Of a stretch of DNA of 64,000 nucleotides, positions 8,082 through 15,043 are shown piece after piece (position 1 is the first letter of the stretch; every line of letters begins with the position of its first letter). The notes beneath the pieces are model-generated. The model was not told the DNA's origin, did no database searches, and saw only the letters and a list, made by a program, of their open reading frames with translations. The position numbers and the translations under genes were made by a program. Source of the stretch: Aeromonas australiensis (lineage in GTDB: Bacteria; Pseudomonadota; Gammaproteobacteria; Enterobacterales; Aeromonadaceae); assembly GCF_000819725.1 (NCBI RefSeq), contig NZ_CDDH01000056.1, forward strand, positions 43,971 through 107,970. Reading direction: 5' to 3'.

Positions 8082-9440
8082 TTATTTTATGTTTTTTTCT
8101 TTGGTTTGTTCGTGTGATATGGGATCCCCATACCAATCAGCAATCCATTCATTGTTAGTAAAAATTTCATTTTTTAGTTTGTCTCTGTCTAAGAAAAACA
8201 TGTTTGGCTTATCAATAGTATCTTTTTCTGAGTTGATATCCTGGACATATCCATCAGGAATCAATGCGTTTGATCCTACATGAACGCTCTCCAGCCCTTT
8301 CCTAAAAATTGTAGCCAAAACGCCTTCCAACAGTGCTCGTGCATTTGATATAAAACTATCCGATGGTTCTTCGATTGATAGCAAAACAAAATCCAATCTT
8401 AGAAGCCGGAAAAAGAATGACGATGTACCATATGTTTTTTTATCCACAAATGACTGCACTGTTCTTTTAATCTTGGCATATTGTTTTTTAGTACAACGAA
8501 TCAATGCAGTAAACGGTATCACTCTAAGAACGCTTAATTCATTTAATTCATTTGAAACACCCAAGTTCAGACTGTAATCATCTCGTCTAGGTGAATATTC
8601 AATACCTTGCTCGATCAGATTAAACCAAGTAGCCCGTGACTTTTTAACTTTCGTCCCTGATATCCATCGCTGACCATCTATACTGTAACAGATCCCCTGT
8701 GGCTCACGATTATCAACTCTCCACGGCTTGACCATTACATTATGCTCACGCAACCCAGTGACAAATTCCGTCATGTTGTTCGGCTGGTTTTTAAAAACCA
8801 CGTCCATTGCATCCCTAATTATACAGGCGGGATCATGCATAGCATGAAAGCTCCCTCTACCACGGCCATTTTTAATATTGACTATGCTATACTCATGACC
8901 GAAATTTGCTTCAGGACTTTTACAGTTCGCCAATCCCAATTCAATTTCTATTTTTCGAGCAGCGTCAACTCCCCGAGCATAGTCGTTACTATCATCAACT
9001 AAGGTTCTGTCAAGTTTTACTCTACATGCCACAACATGTACATGTAGAGAGCTTGTATCGCGGTGTATAACAGATGTCCATCGAGTATCGCTACCATATC
9101 CCAATTCACTCATTAGCAGCCTAGCTGCAACTAGACATTGATATGGCGTTAATGATTCATCAGGGCTCAATGATAGTGAATAATGTGCACATAGTTGGTT
9201 TCCTGTGCCTACATACAATGATGCCTGCATATTCAACTCCATGAGTAGTGGCCCGATGTCATAATCAGAGACCTCACCTCTTTTATTCAATGTAATATTT
9301 GGTCTATTAATTACACCACCACCGAGATGATAAACCTGTGATGGCATGGATTTTCGTTTCCTACCAATATGTATAGCTCGGTAAATATAAGACAGTCTGT
9401 ACTGGAAGTTTTGGCCGAACCTGTGTTTTTCAAAATTCAT
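8082..9440 (-). CDS. Relaxase / mobilization nuclease
   Basis: The 452-residue protein contains HRDTSSLHVHV, the three-histidine metal site (His126, His133, His135) of MOB-type relaxases, preceded by TPYQCLVAARLLMSELGYG. Relaxases nick oriT and carry the strand to the recipient through a tyrosine near the N-terminus; several tyrosines lie before residue 40, but which one acts is unclear. The start overlaps the mobC stop (ATGA), so the pair is coupled. No type IV secretion or coupling-protein genes are in the window, so the element would be mobilizable rather than self-transmissible. The first about 30 residues may be untranslated, as an internal Met32 also fits. Confidence 0.8.
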   Translation of the reverse strand: MNFEKHRFGQNFQYRLSYIYRAIHIGRKRKSMPSQVYHLGGGVINRPNITLNKRGEVSDYDIGPLLMELNMQASLYVGTGNQLCAHYSLSLSPDESLTPYQCLVAARLLMSELGYGSDTRWTSVIHRDTSSLHVHVVACRVKLDRTLVDDSNDYARGVDAARKIEIELGLANCKSPEANFGHEYSIVNIKNGRGRGSFHAMHDPACIIRDAMDVVFKNQPNNMTEFVTGLREHNVMVKPWRVDNREPQGICYSIDGQRWISGTKVKKSRATWFNLIEQGIEYSPRRDDYSLNLGVSNELNELSVLRVIPFTALIRCTKKQYAKIKRTVQSFVDKKTYGTSSFFFRLLRLDFVLLSIEEPSDSFISNARALLEGVLATIFRKGLESVHVGSNALIPDGYVQDINSEKDTIDKPNMFFLDRDKLKNEIFTNNEWIADWYGDPISHEQTKEKNIK

Positions 9441-9853
9441 TTCAACTTCACTCCAATCAGAGCTTTTTCAATTCCTATAAACAGAGAATTTATAGATGAG
9501 AAAGCCTGCATCACTGGAGAGTTATCACTACTGTCAGTAATAAATTTATAAACGTCACTACCGACTTCAGCTTGTCTAATCAACAAAATGATTTGATTTA
9601 AATTCGATGATATATTGTATACCCCCTCGAGCAATCTCACACGATCATCATATGAAAAATCTGGTGAGATATTACTGTCTGGTTCCCTGAGAGCCAAAAA
9701 CCGAATCAGGCTAGACTTTTTGGGAATGCCATAGGTTTTACTATGCTTAGTTAAAACACGTTGCTCAGCTTCATTAAATGAGATTCGGAGTATTAAGCTG
9801 CGTTTTTCGCCAGCTGATTTTTGGGGTCTACCTGAGCGTGGTTTTATGTTCAT
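9437..9853 (-). CDS. MobC-like relaxosome accessory protein
   Basis: The product of about 138 residues starts MNIKPRSGRPQKSAGEKRS, a basic arm, followed by a ribbon-helix-helix-like segment (LILRISFNEAEQRVL) and VYNISSNLNQIILLIRQAEV, which matches the N-x-NQI core of MobC proteins. These bind beside oriT and help the relaxase nick DNA. A longer reading frame begins at 9925, but the Met at 9853 with the basic start fits the family better. It overlaps the relaxase start by 4 bp. Confidence 0.75.
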   Translation of the reverse strand: MNIKPRSGRPQKSAGEKRSLILRISFNEAEQRVLTKHSKTYGIPKKSSLIRFLALREPDSNISPDFSYDDRVRLLEGVYNISSNLNQIILLIRQAEVGSDVYKFITDSSDNSPVMQAFSSINSLFIGIEKALIGVKLK

Positions 9854-10286
9854 TGCGTGCACCTTTATAATAATTATTAGTAGTGTTATGCGTTTTATTT
9901 TCAAACCAACCTCTTTAATAGACATTAAAACATAGCTGGTTTAGCGTTTTTTCAAAAAATATACAATAAATTTATACGAAGTCACATTCAGAATGTGAGC
10001 TAAATTATTCGGTGATATTTAATGCTCACTCTAATTATAGTATTGCAAACACTAAATATAATATCAACAATTTTTTGAGCTAAATTATTAATTTAACGAC
10101 TAACGTTATCTATGGCATTGGCGAAAGTTAATATTTAAAATATGAAACTAACTAGACTTACATGGTGAATTTAATTTTCTTCCGTGAAGTTAAAACTATG
10201 ACATTGGCTGATTAAAGTCATATAAAAAGGCATGCTCTCATCCTATGACAGACATACCTTTTCTAGATATAGCCGAACCAATGATG
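9854..10286. other. AT-rich gene-free gap upstream of mobC, possible oriT
   Basis: No convincing gene lies here. There is a 17-bp perfect inverted repeat tcacattc-a-gaatgtga at 9982-9998. The 13-mer gagctaaattatt occurs twice, at 9997-10009 and 10077-10089, the first copy touching the inverted repeat. Such a place, directly upstream of mobC-relaxase, is where oriT and the mob promoter usually sit. The nic site cannot be identified by eye. Confidence 0.45.
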
Positions 10287-10604
10287 TCATATAAGCTCAA
10301 GGCTATGAGATAAAAGCTTCCCAAATGATTGATCATCAACATAACCCGCATGATCATTTCTACGCATATTTTTTATCTGACTCAGCACAGTAAAAAAGCA
10401 CTCCTCACATAGATGCACCTCATATGCCGTACCATCATGTTTCGAACCATAACCCCATTTTGCAGTCAGGGCTCCAAACTGAGGATTATACAAATTTGGG
10501 TTCATATGTGGGGTTGTGCTTTTATGGCATACGTCACACTGAATATCAGCTATAATCTCAACCTCTTTTGTGGTCATTATTTTCATCGAAAACTCGCTAT
10601 ACAT
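10287..10604 (-). CDS. Small zinc-ribbon-like protein, 105 aa
   Basis: Two CxxC pairs, CDVC near residue 23 and CEEC near residue 70, are spaced as in a zinc ribbon, with an intervening KWGYGSKHDGTAYEVHLC strand region. The family of short cytoplasmic proteins with this pattern has no known function that I can name. It is a single gene on the - strand upstream of the mob region. An internal ATG (residue 7) is an alternative start. Confidence 0.55.
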   Translation of the reverse strand: MYSEFSMKIMTTKEVEIIADIQCDVCHKSTTPHMNPNLYNPQFGALTAKWGYGSKHDGTAYEVHLCEECFFTVLSQIKNMRRNDHAGYVDDQSFGKLLSHSLELI

Positions 10605-10683
10605 GTAGAGTAATGGACAGATAGCATGAAAAAAAATGTCTCATGCCACCCTAAACAAAATTTATTATAGTCGAATGAATAAA

Positions 10684-10705
10684 AAAGCAGCCTTACGGCT
10701 GCTTT
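10684..10705 (-). terminator. Terminator of the H-NS-like gene
   Basis: Stem aaagcagcc/ggctgcttt with a ttac loop. Read leftward it gives a GC-rich stem followed by a U-run just after the hns-like stop at 10727. Confidence 0.8.
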
Positions 10706-10726
10706 CAATACCACTATAATTGTGGA

Positions 10727-11134
10727 TTAGATCAGATAATCCTCTAAGGACTTTCCGCTAGCAACGCCCTCAGCGATGGCTTTCGGCATACGGCCCTGGC
10801 CAGTCCAGGTTTTTTCCTGGCCATCTTCGTGATACTTGTACTTTGCGGGACGCGGCGCACGCTTGGCCTTTTCCTTTCCTTCAGCTTTCGACGGAGCTGC
10901 ACTGCCAACCAGTTCGCTGGGGTCAATCCCTGCGTTTTTCAACATCTCGCTGAACTCTGCCAGCTTACGCAGACGTTCGGCGTTTTCTTCCTGATATCGA
11001 AGCTCAGCAGCTTCACGCTCTGCAAACACCTCATCAATTTTTGTCTTAATCTCGATCAGTTGTTCGAATGGTAGTTCACGCAGAGCGGCCCGGAGACTAC
11101 GAATGTTCAACAGTGTTTTGATAAAATCGTTCAT
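10727..11134 (-). CDS. H-NS family nucleoid-associated silencer
   Basis: The 135-residue protein has an N-terminal coiled-coil oligomerisation domain (about 5-65, ending in a charged EAAELRYQEENAERLRKL helix), a basic linker (KAEGKEKAKRAPRPAK) and the C-terminal DNA-binding domain with TWTGQGRMPKAI, the minor-groove hook of H-NS. A GTG at 11143 lies three codons upstream, but the ATG at 11134 gives the usual H-NS N-terminus. H-NS paralogues on mobile DNA silence AT-rich genes and lower the cost of carriage. The AT-rich mob segment beside it is a likely target. Confidence 0.9.
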   Translation of the reverse strand: MNDFIKTLLNIRSLRAALRELPFEQLIEIKTKIDEVFAEREAAELRYQEENAERLRKLAEFSEMLKNAGIDPSELVGSAAPSKAEGKEKAKRAPRPAKYKYHEDGQEKTWTGQGRMPKAIAEGVASGKSLEDYLI

Positions 11135-11352
11135 GGATATCACGCCTAAAAAGTTATTTGTTTATCGCCTAGCATTATCACCTAGCTGAAGTTTGGTGCC
11201 AATATTTATCATCAAAATAATTGATTTTTATATAGCCACATAGTGAGGTTATGCGTAACCGCTCAACATCGATCTAACTTGAGTTAAGACCCCACAGGTT
11301 CCATTAGTTACTGCTAGACTGGTTTATTCATACTGACAGCAGAGATCTTGTG

Positions 11353-11730
11353 ATGACTCAACTCATTCTACTAATCGTTGCCCTCAGTACTCATGGGAGA
11401 TCCCATGAGATTGCATATGAGGTTTGTGATGAATTTATTGATGATGCAGTTCGGTATTCAGAAATGGACACTATGTATCTAACAACACTGCGCTCACAGG
11501 TTATGGCTGCAAAAGATCTAGCTTTTTTTGAAAGGTTGTTTTCGACGACATCAGACAAATTGCTCCGTGCCTATTCTGCCCATAGCATCGAACAGGCTCG
11601 TGAAATGGCTTTTCGCGATACACGGCAGTGGGAGCTGTTGTTACTGGATATCGGTATTAAAATGCATGGACGACCCGCTAGCGAGTTATGGAGCTCGTAT
11701 TATCTGGCTTGCCGAGAGACACTGTTGTAA
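11353..11730 (+). CDS. Hypothetical protein, 125 aa
   Basis: Begins MTQLILLIVALSTHG, a hydrophobic start too short and unprocessed to call a signal peptide. The rest is helical and polar (EIAYEVCDEFIDDAVRYSEMD, LRSQVMAAKDLAFFERLF, ELWSSYYLACRETLL). No family recognised. A GTG directly precedes the ATG and is an alternative start. It is divergent from the H-NS-like gene, so both promoters lie in 11135-11352. Confidence 0.45.
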   Translation: MTQLILLIVALSTHGRSHEIAYEVCDEFIDDAVRYSEMDTMYLTTLRSQVMAAKDLAFFERLFSTTSDKLLRAYSAHSIEQAREMAFRDTRQWELLLLDIGIKMHGRPASELWSSYYLACRETLL

Positions 11731-11834
11731 TACCATCACTATCTAAGATGCCCCCTCGCTCGGGGCGGTTGTAGCTCTACAATCGCAGACCCACACCATC
11801 AAGCAACGAATTATCGGTTTTATGCATAGCCCAC

Positions 11835-11905
11835 AACTACTGGTACAGCTGCTGGCGGCATAGCCGCAGCAAACACAAAAAAGCTCCATTGGAGCCCGTG
11901 CATAG
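11835..11905. other. Intergenic hairpin pair
   Basis: Two adjacent inverted repeats: tgctggcggc-ata-gccgcagca (one G unpaired) and gctcc-att-ggagc, with an A-tract between them. They lie between the ORFs at 11353 and 12027. They may be a terminator followed by a leader element. Confidence 0.35.
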
Positions 11906-12026
11906 ACACCTCAGCCCACACAGGTGATACTGATCATATTTATATTGCTCGGAACTTAGCCACTTACGTTCAGCGCAAAATGACTTTGTCAGGACCCAGT
12001 CCATCGAGTGTTCTTTTGAGGTAGCC

Positions 12027-12302
12027 ATGGCACGAACCCTTGACGAAATATTGACCATAGAAATACCCGACGTTGTCACTCAGGCCAGGGAAAAAGCAGA
12101 TCTAATGCGACTTGAGATTCATCTCACCCAACTGCGTGAAATGCTGGCCCAGGCTGGCACCGACCCCATGATTTGCGATCAAGATCCATCAATACAGGAC
12201 ATTACACTGATGGAGCTTAAACGCTGGGTCGAGGCTGCTGGGGGAAAACTACAGCTCAATGTTGAAATGCCAAACGGATCTCAGATCTCGTTTACCGTTT
12301 AA
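12027..12302 (+). CDS. Small protein resembling the tail of an XRE antitoxin
   Basis: The 91-residue protein starts MARTLDEILT and ends DITLMELKRWVEAAGGKLQLNVEMPNGSQ, which strongly resembles the C-terminus of HigA-type XRE regulators (STLRRYVEALGGKLEL). The middle lacks a convincing helix-turn-helix (LRLEIHLTQLREML is the only helix candidate), so it may be a degenerate or specialised relative. No toxin gene is adjacent. The ATG is preceded by a GAGG ribosome-binding site. Confidence 0.5.
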   Translation: MARTLDEILTIEIPDVVTQAREKADLMRLEIHLTQLREMLAQAGTDPMICDQDPSIQDITLMELKRWVEAAGGKLQLNVEMPNGSQISFTV

Positions 12303-12461
12303 CGAGAAATCCATCTCTGCACACCGTAGCAATTATCGGCGGACAACAAGCAGGACTGCGCCATGATGCTCGATAGCCCAAACAGCTACAGGTATCGTGA
12401 AATAGAACTCTGACCCTGGCCAACTTTATTCGACTACGTTGGCGGGTGCCGAAAACCTATA
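12303..12461. other. Gene-free stretch with partial repeat
   Basis: Decayed DNA with no gene. At 12391-12409 it carries a fragment (ggtatcgtgaaata) of the 57-bp repeat found twice further right. Confidence 0.4.
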
Positions 12462-12575
12462 TGTAGTGGTCTAATCATCCCGGACACCATTTTAGGTGGT
12501 ACAGTCGCCACCATGACCTGAGGTGTTCAATGACAAGATTACGTCGCTCATTTACTGCCGGATGTCAGCACTTTC
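12462..12575 (+). mobile_element. Remnant end of an IS3-type insertion sequence
   Basis: The sequence opens TGTAGTGGTCTAATCATCC-GGACACC, the shape of an IS3-family terminal inverted repeat. About 68 bp later an ATG at 12530 starts MTRLRRSFTAG, like the first residues of IS3-type OrfA (MTRxRRSFTAEFK). The frame then decays and no other transposase sequence follows. Only the left end survives. Family call is from memory of the motif. Confidence 0.5.
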
Positions 12576-12593
12576 CAGCAAATTCGCATTATC

Positions 12594-12650
12594 GGTATCG
12601 TGAAATGGAAACCAGCCCATCCAGTGATGGCGATTGTCAGCTGACAACGG
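12594..12650. repeat. 57-bp repeat, copy A
   Basis: Runs from ggtatcgtgaaatggaaac to cagctgacaacgg. Copy B at 12692-12748 differs at only 5 of 57 positions. The distal part ctgacaacgg also occurs upstream of umuD at 2219-2228. Confidence 0.8.
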
Positions 12651-12691
12651 GCTGATCTGCACCAGAGAACCCGCTGGCCGGAACTGCTACA

Positions 12692-12748
12692 GGTATCGTG
12701 AAATGGAAACTCGCCCATCCAGTGACGACGATTGTTAGCTGACAACGG
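12692..12748. repeat. 57-bp repeat, copy B
   Basis: Second copy, 98 bp after the first. The stretch 12749-12990 that follows contains no gene that I can see; it is the upstream region of the tRNA-Arg gene. Confidence 0.8.
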
Positions 12749-12990
12749 TCTCGGTGGCAGCTGGCGATCCAATTATCGATATCATGAATGGCAAAAAGGG
12801 CAATAGATAAGTCTCGATGAGGTCAGATTGGAGTAAGCAATCGAGGACTAAAAATCATTTTTAGCTGTGTAGTGGCTCCCTACCAAATAATCTGAACAAC
12901 AAGCACCCAATCAGGCTAAAAAAGAATCTTTCCGACAGCAAAACTACTCAGCTGTTTCTTTTTATTAGTATTTTTATATAATGCGCGCAC

Positions 12991-13067
12991 GTCCCAGTGG
13001 CACAGCTGGATAGCGCGCGCCCCTCCTAAGGGCGAGGTCGCAGGTTCGAATCCTGCCTGGGACGCCA
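12991..13067 (+). tRNA. tRNA-Arg (anticodon CCT)
   Basis: Seventy-seven nt with acceptor stem GTCCCAG/CTGGGAC, D arm, anticodon stem-loop CGCCC-CTCCTAA-GGGCG giving anticodon CCT, a T arm with GGTTCGAATCC, discriminator G and encoded CCA. All four stems pair. tRNA-Arg(CCT) genes are frequent targets of tyrosine integrases. An overlapping antisense ORF is an artefact of the tRNA. Confidence 0.95.
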
Positions 13068-13213
13068 TCTCGTAACCTCATTTCACCACCCAATAATGCA
13101 TTTTCGCATGCGTTGCAAGCATTATTTTGCGCTATTTTAGCGCTATTCAAATCCAAAAATGCACTTAACCGATTGTTTTTTAACGATATTTTTTATTTAA
13201 AAGCTCTTATAAC

Positions 13214-13264
13214 CATCCCCTCCTAAGGGACAGGCCACTGGTTCGACTCCAGTCGGGAGCGCCA
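13214..13264 (+). pseudogene. 3' half of a second tRNA-Arg (CCT), att-site scar
   Basis: The sequence starts within the anticodon stem (tcccctcctaaggga, anticodon CCT) and continues through a complete variable region, T arm (ctggttcgactccag), 3' acceptor strand and CCA. No 5' half lies upstream. It is not a copy of the tRNA at 12991: acceptor and T stems differ, only the anticodon block cccctcctaaggg is shared. A tRNA cut at the anticodon loop is the usual product of tyrosine-recombinase integration, so this is likely one end of an island. No integrase gene is in the window. Confidence 0.7.
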
Positions 13265-13271
13265 TATAAAA

Positions 13272-13306
13272 CAAGGGGTTGGCATCATCACGATGCCAAC
13301 CCCTTG
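13272..13306 (+). terminator. Strong hairpin after the tRNA fragment
   Basis: Perfect 15-bp stem caaggggttggcatc/gatgccaaccccttg with a 5-nt loop, 8 bp after the CCA of the tRNA fragment. It is probably the original terminator of the split tRNA gene. Two direct copies of ggggtaccac follow at 13321-13330 and 13333-13342. Confidence 0.75.
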
Positions 13307-13430
13307 GTCGTTTTTGGCCTGGGGTACCACACGGGGTACCACAGCGCGCATTCCATAGCTAGAAACTAGAGAGGCAAATAAGTCTCATTTGAATTAATTT
13401 CAGATATATATAATCTCCATGAACCTACCC

Positions 13431-13455
13431 AAGGGACTGCTCTGTGCAGTCCCTT
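13431..13455 (+). promoter_or_regulatory. Leader hairpin before the DUF932 gene
   Basis: Stem aagggactgc/gcagtccctt with loop tctgt followed by TTTT, then a GGAG ribosome-binding site and the ATG at 13474. The arrangement suggests an attenuator-like leader. A TATATAAT-like -10 lies near 13406. Confidence 0.5.
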
Positions 13456-13473
13456 TTTCATTGGAGATTTCTC

Positions 13474-13815
13474 ATGGCTCACCTGATCGACACCATGGCC
13501 TACACCGGCCAAACCCCTTGGCATGGCCTTGGCAATGTCTTGCCCCCGCAACAATCTCTCGATATCTGGCTGCAGGCAGCCGGGATGGATTGGACCATCG
13601 AGCAGAGCGACGTGATGTTTAACGTCGCCTCCGATGCACTGCATATCCGTCCCTACAGCGATAGCAAGGTGCTGTATCGCTCCGATACCCTCACCCCTCT
13701 GTCGGTGGTCTAAAGCCGCTACAACGTGGTACAGCCTCACGAGGTGCTGCACTTCTATCAAGACCTGGTAGAAGCCGGTGGCTTTGAGCTAGAGACCGCG
13801 GGCTCGCTCGGGTAG
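13474..13815 (+). pseudogene. DUF932 (YfjQ-type) gene, interrupted and truncated
   Basis: Reads MAHLIDTMAYTGQTPWHGLGN, the typical DUF932 N-terminus, to TLTPLSVV, then a TAA at 13711-13713. The same frame resumes after the stop with SRYNVVQPHEVLHFYQDLVEAGGFELETAGSLG, which is the expected continuation, and ends at a TAG at 13813. Full DUF932 proteins are about 270 residues or more, so more than half is missing. DUF932 genes sit on plasmids and CP4-like islands together with RadC-type genes, as here. Confidence 0.75.
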
Positions 13816-13848
13816 AGAGTGACCCCATTCAGCAACAGGAGCATAAGG

Positions 13849-14106
13849 ATGATTAACACCGTGATCGCCATCGAGCTGGAGGCTTATCTTGAGCACAACG
13901 GTCAGATTGAAGCAGTGCATGACCAAGGCCAGCCGGTGGCTGGTAACGCCCTCTACCTACGCTATGAAAACGAACGGGGTGACAGACTGGCGCAATGGCT
14001 GTGCGATCACCCGGATCACCGCTGGCTAACCCAGTTCGGCACCCTACTAGCCACCAGTTACCACATTCCGCTGCACGACTACACCCCGCACACCCTGGCG
14101 GCCTGA
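13849..14106 (+). CDS. Hypothetical island protein, 85 aa
   Basis: Lies between the DUF932 remnant and the RadC-type gene. The sequence (MINTVIAIELEAYLEHNGQ, then RYENERGDRLAQWLCDHPDHRWLTQFGTLL) belongs to no family that I can name. GC content resembles that of its neighbours. An AGGAG-like site precedes the ATG. Confidence 0.5.
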   Translation: MINTVIAIELEAYLEHNGQIEAVHDQGQPVAGNALYLRYENERGDRLAQWLCDHPDHRWLTQFGTLLATSYHIPLHDYTPHTLAA

Positions 14107-14216
14107 ACACAGCCAACCAAGCCTGCGGTCTCCCCCATTCAGTAACCCATTAACCAACTACTTCGCCTACCCTGCCGCACCCCACGTGGTGGGGCGATGG
14201 CGTATGGAGCACCATC

Positions 14217-14702
14217 ATGTTGCATCACAAACTGATCGCCGGGGAGCAACCCGGCACCTACCGGGTGACTGACCTTGTCACCGACGATGACCTGCTCACC
14301 ATCGCCCAAGCTGTTGCCCGGCAGAAACTGGCCAAGGGAGAAGCTATTACCGATAAACACTTGGCACAGACCCTGTTGCAGAGCAGAGAGCATGAAATAT
14401 TTGCCATGCTGTTCTTGGACAACCAGCATCGGATCCTGGCATATGAGGAGCTGTTTCGCGGCACTCTGAGCAGTGCCTCCGTTTACCCAAGGGAAGCCGT
14501 CAAACGGGCGCTTGCGCTCAATGCTGCGGCTCTGATGCTGGTGCATAACCACCCCTCCGGCCACCCGGAACCCAGCCGGGCAGATATCGAGATCACCCAG
14601 CGATTGCAAAGCGCATTGGCACTGGTCGATATCCGCACTCTGGATCATTTAGTGGTTGCAACAGAGGGAATTGTGTCGCTAGCAGAACGGGGGCTACTAT
14701 GA
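14217..14702 (+). CDS. RadC/YeeS-type JAB-domain protein
   Basis: The 161-residue protein has the MPN+/JAB metalloprotease-like signature [15 protein letters not shown] at about residues 104-118, preceded by [18 protein letters not shown] strands and followed by [13 protein letters not shown]. It corresponds to the short, island-borne RadC relatives (YeeS/YfjY) that lack the N-terminal HhH domain of chromosomal RadC. The biological role is unsettled. It is the last intact gene of the CP4-like fragment. Confidence 0.85.
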   Translation: MLHHKLIAGEQPGTYRVTDLVTDDDLLTIAQAVARQKLAKGEAITDKHLAQTLLQSREHEIFAMLFLDNQHRILAYEELFRGTLSSASVYPREAVKRALALNAAALMLVHNHPSGHPEPSRADIEITQRLQSALALVDIRTLDHLVVATEGIVSLAERGLL

Positions 14703-14997
14703 ACCTTCCATCTGGTCATAGCCCATCGATGTGGTTAAGGATGATATCGTGGTTAAGCATGGGGTCTATCTGTTTGGTATTAGCTGGTCCAGAACAGAGA
14801 TCATCCCTAAGAAACCGCACCACGCCTCGCTAATATGAGGGGATGGCTGAGGCTGCGATGCCCCGAAAGTTGTTAATCCTGAGTTGACGAATCTGCATCA
14901 AGACTTCTGTTGATTGGCTTGTTTTTCACAATTCAGCATGTCGGCGTAATTCAAAAATTTGTTACTGCTTTTCTTTTTAAATCAGATAGTGTGATAC
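14703..14997. other. Gene-free stretch
   Basis: No supported gene. A short + frame at about 14740-14838 reads DDIVVKHGVYLFGISWSRTE and may be a protein fragment, but I cannot place it. The stretch separates the CP4-like genes from the end of the defence operon. Confidence 0.35.
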
Positions 14998-15033
14998 AAG
15001 TCTCTGAGTCAGGGTTTTCTGACTCAGAGACTT
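14998..15033. terminator. Terminator at the end of the res operon
   Basis: Perfect 15-bp stem aagtctctgagtcag/ctgactcagagactt with a 6-nt loop, 10 bp after the res stop. T-tracts are weak on both sides. Confidence 0.7.
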
Positions 15034-15043
15034 TATTTAGCCA

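Noticed and set aside
12548..12772. A 74-aa ORF across the 57-bp repeats
   Set aside because: It consists only of the translated repeat (PFHDT/PFHFTIP twice) and has no ribosome-binding site.
12974..13156. A 60-aa ORF antisense to tRNA-Arg (VPGRIRTCDLALRRGARYPAVPLG)
   Set aside because: This is the well-known spurious translation of the antisense strand of a tRNA gene.
13474..14702. Prophage
   Set aside because: No capsid, terminase, tail, lysis or integrase genes are present; the DUF932/RadC set points to a CP4-type island or plasmid remnant.
14740..14838. A short + frame (DDIVVKHGVYLFGISWSRTE) as a transposase tail
   Set aside because: The resemblance to the C-terminus of transposases is too weak and short to support a call.
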